Assembly (NCBI GenBank): GCA_030491005.1
Contig: JAKZMJ010000026.1
Span: 29,562-93,561, forward strand
Direction of reading: 5' to 3'
Length of the DNA: 64,000 nt
DNA from: Sulfurospirillum sp.
Lineage (GTDB): Bacteria; Campylobacterota; Campylobacteria; Campylobacterales; Arcobacteraceae
Positions 62,603 through 64,000 of this stretch are shown piece after piece. How positions within the stretch are numbered: position 1 is the first letter of the stretch; each line of letters begins with the position of its first letter. Made by a program: the position numbers and the translations under genes. Below the pieces are notes generated by a model. The model ran no database searches and was not told the origin of the DNA. It saw only the letters and a program-made list of their open reading frames with translations.

Positions 62603-64000
62603 GTATAACTTGCTAAAGAACTTAAATAAGTAGTTTTTCCTTTTATTCCATGTGCTATACTCGAATTAAGCTCTATATTATTTAGGATATCACCCTTAGC
62701 TATTAATTCTACTTTATTTGGTGCAGAAATATACTGTGAATTTATGATACCTTCTTGTGAATTAATTGTAATATTATTATTTGTACTTATGTTACTTCTA
62801 TTATCTAATGATTTAACATTTAATTCTAAATCATAGGATTCATTAAAAATATCACTTTTATCTATGATTAAATCTTCTTGCACTGTTATTTTTAGTTTAT
62901 TTTTAGCCACAAGTTTACTATTTTCAAGTGAAAAACTTTTATCTTCTTTTGACAAACTTTTTGAAACAATAGTAATATCATTTGCACTTATTTTTGAGTT
63001 ATTACTTAAAGATAACTTGTCTGTATTTATATCTATTGCTTTTTTTGCAATGATTTTTGTATTGCTTAAAACTAAAGTATCACTTGTTATATTTATTTTA
63101 TCTTCTAAAGATGAGATACTTCCATCTTTTAAGTTTATTGCTTTTGTATCTATATCTACTATTTTTTTTGCAATGATTTTTGTCTTATCCAAAGTTAAAG
63201 TACCACTTGTTATATTGATATTTTCTTCTAAAGATGAGATACTTCCATCTTTTAAGTTTATTGCTTTTGTATCTATATCTACTATTTTTTTTGCAATGAT
63301 TTTTGTCTTATCCAAAACTAAAGTATCACTTGTTATATTTATTTTATCTTCTAAAGATGAGATACTTGAGTCATTATTTAAGTTTATTGCTTTGGTATTT
63401 AAAGTTATTGCTTTTTTTGCAATGATTTTTGTCTTATCTAAAACTAAAGTATCACTTGTTATATTTATTTTATCTTCTAAAGATGAAATACTTGAGTCAT
63501 TATTTAAGTTTATTGCTTTTGCATTTAAAGTTATTGCTTTTTTTGCAATGATTTTTGTCTTATCTAAAACTAAAGTATCACTTGTTATATTTATTTTATC
63601 TTCTAAAGATGAAATACTTCCATTTGTTAAGTTTATTTCATTTGTATTTGTGATTGTAATACTTGATTTTGCTAAGATTGAAGCATCTTCATTTATTATA
63701 TTTTGTGTAGTAATATTAATTACAGCTTTAGTATTAATACTTTCATCAAATTCTAAACTATCGTTTATCCCTGCTTGAATAGTATTTTTGTTAGTTAAAG
63801 TATTTGCGGTAATTATTATATCGTTTTTAGCCGCAATTATATCATTGTTAAGTATTGCTTCTTTGGCATTTAGTTTAATAGTATTTGCTAAAAGTGCTGA
63901 TAATTCTATGCTTGAGTTTTTTGAGTTTATATCTATAGTATTTGCATTTACGGTACCTAAACTTATTTTTCCATCCGCACTTAATATTAACTTACCTTCT
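62575..64000 (-). CDS. Filamentous-haemagglutinin-like exoprotein, partial and IS-truncated
   Basis: An open frame enters from the right edge and runs leftward without a stop; only about 475 residues are in the window. It is built of short beta-helix repeats rich in N, I, S, T and K, such as NANTIDINSKNSSIELSA, as in two-partner-secretion exoproteins and large adhesins. The genuine sequence ends with SSLASYT at 62603; the last residues VPLCQYQS and the stop at 62575 are IS-derived. The N-terminal secretion domain would lie outside. The product has lost its natural C-terminus. Confidence 0.8.
   Translation of the reverse strand, partial: EGKLILSADGKISLGTVNANTIDINSKNSSIELSALLANTIKLNAKEAILNNDIIAAKNDIIITANTLTNKNTIQAGINDSLEFDESINTKAVINITTQNIINEDASILAKSSITITNTNEINLTNGSISSLEDKINITSDTLVLDKTKIIAKKAITLNAKAINLNNDSSISSLEDKINITSDTLVLDKTKIIAKKAITLNTKAINLNNDSSISSLEDKINITSDTLVLDKTKIIAKKIVDIDTKAINLKDGSISSLEENINITSGTLTLDKTKIIAKKIVDIDTKAINLKDGSISSLEDKINITSDTLVLSNTKIIAKKAIDINTDKLSLSNNSKISANDITIVSKSLSKEDKSFSLENSKLVAKNKLKITVQEDLIIDKSDIFNESYDLELNVKSLDNRSNISTNNNITINSQEGIINSQYISAPNKVELIAKGDILNNIELNSSIAHGIKGKTTYLSSLASYTVPLCQYQS
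63020..63630 (-). repeat. Tandem coding repeats of 123-126 bases
   Basis: Five units carry the core KIIAKK, at about 63050, 63175, 63300, 63425 and 63550. Each unit has 41-42 residues with LDKTKIIAKK, a variable IVDIDTKAINL or AITLNTKAINL part, SISSLE and NINITS. Units two to five are nearly identical in DNA; the most C-terminal unit is diverged (LSNTKIIAKKAIDIN). This is a recent array suited to length change by slippage or recombination. Confidence 0.85.

Noticed and set aside
63020..63630. CRISPR-like array
   Set aside because: The repeats are 123-126 bases, contiguous, in frame and protein-coding, with no unique spacers and no cas genes.
62864..63778. Plus-strand open frame of 304 codons with repeated hydrophobic segments
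   Set aside because: It is the antisense of the repetitive adhesin-like gene; its repeats mirror the coding repeats on the other strand.
1..64000. tRNA, rRNA or prophage structural genes
   Set aside because: No cloverleaf, rRNA stretch, capsid, tail or integrase gene was recognised by eye. A dedicated tRNA scan could still find something in short gaps.

Overview
The window is AT-rich DNA from a member of the Campylobacterota, most likely an Arcobacter-like bacterium. The evidence is base composition, tightly packed operons with frequent TTG and GTG starts, a tmRNA whose tag peptide (ANNTNYAPAYAKVA) closely resembles the Campylobacter tag, and gene content typical of the group: a legionaminic-acid island, FlhB-like and FliK-like proteins, and heptose genes. 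This placement is inferred, because no rRNA is present.

Layout. (1) 1-7.8 kb is an accessory region. It holds an IS3-family copy cut by the window edge, a nuclease gene decapitated by that IS, an AAA-ATPase/PD-(D/E)XK protein, and a four-gene run: a MotA/ZorA-like channel, an OmpA/ZorB-like stator with a long coiled coil, a membrane-anchored retropepsin-like protease and a leucine-rich-repeat-like protein. (2) 7.8-20.1 kb is mostly core: a peptide-type ABC permease, panC, a frameshifted ATP-dependent DNA ligase, hldD-hldE-gmhA, apt, trpB, a DedA protein, a rhodanese, FliK-like and FlhB-like proteins, an MreD-like protein and mrdA. (3) 20.2-40.1 kb is a nonulosonic (legionaminic) acid island: a UDP-sugar epimerase, LegB-like, MBOAT and SGNH-like O-acylation genes, LegC, LegH, LegI, LegG, HisF/HisH/WbuX-type amidation genes, PtmE-like and LegF. 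It is interrupted by MNT/HEPN modules, a MazF-like gene, an AlbA/Schlafen-type ATP-binding gene and a DUF262-ATPase-PLD-like cassette, and it carries several gene fragments. (4) 40.1-57.4 kb is one unbroken 14-gene operon behind a recognisable promoter. Its first six genes match the phosphoramidate pathway known from Campylobacter capsules: glutamine kinase, CTP:phosphoglutamine cytidylyltransferase, gamma-glutamyl-CDP-amidate hydrolase and a CDP-phosphoramidate kinase, with a sulfotransferase-like protein and a CysQ-like phosphatase that fit a 3'-phosphorylated donor. Membrane, flippase, glycosyltransferase, aldolase, beta-propeller, PglC-like, AsnB and PglF/WbpM-like genes follow. (5) 57.4-64 kb holds another MNT/HEPN pair, a Phd/RelE-type toxin-antitoxin pair, a Wzz-like chain-length protein whose gene runs into the 3' end of ssrA, a second IS copy beside an inverted IS fragment, and a repeat-rich filamentous-haemagglutinin-like exoprotein gene truncated by that IS.

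How the parts fit: the heptose genes supply the lipopolysaccharide core; the leg genes make an activated nonulosonic acid, probably with an amidino substituent, for flagellin or surface glycan; the 40-57 kb operon appears to make, decorate with phosphoramidate, export and length-control (with the Wzz-like protein) a surface glycan. The island shows repeated turnover: gene stubs, duplicated gene ends, IS remnants and four MNT/HEPN loci. The strongest candidates for something undescribed are the non-canonical phosphoramidate operon with a sulfotransferase-like transferase and no methyltransferase, the DUF262-ATPase-PLD-like cassette, and the MotA/OmpA-retropepsin-LRR cluster.
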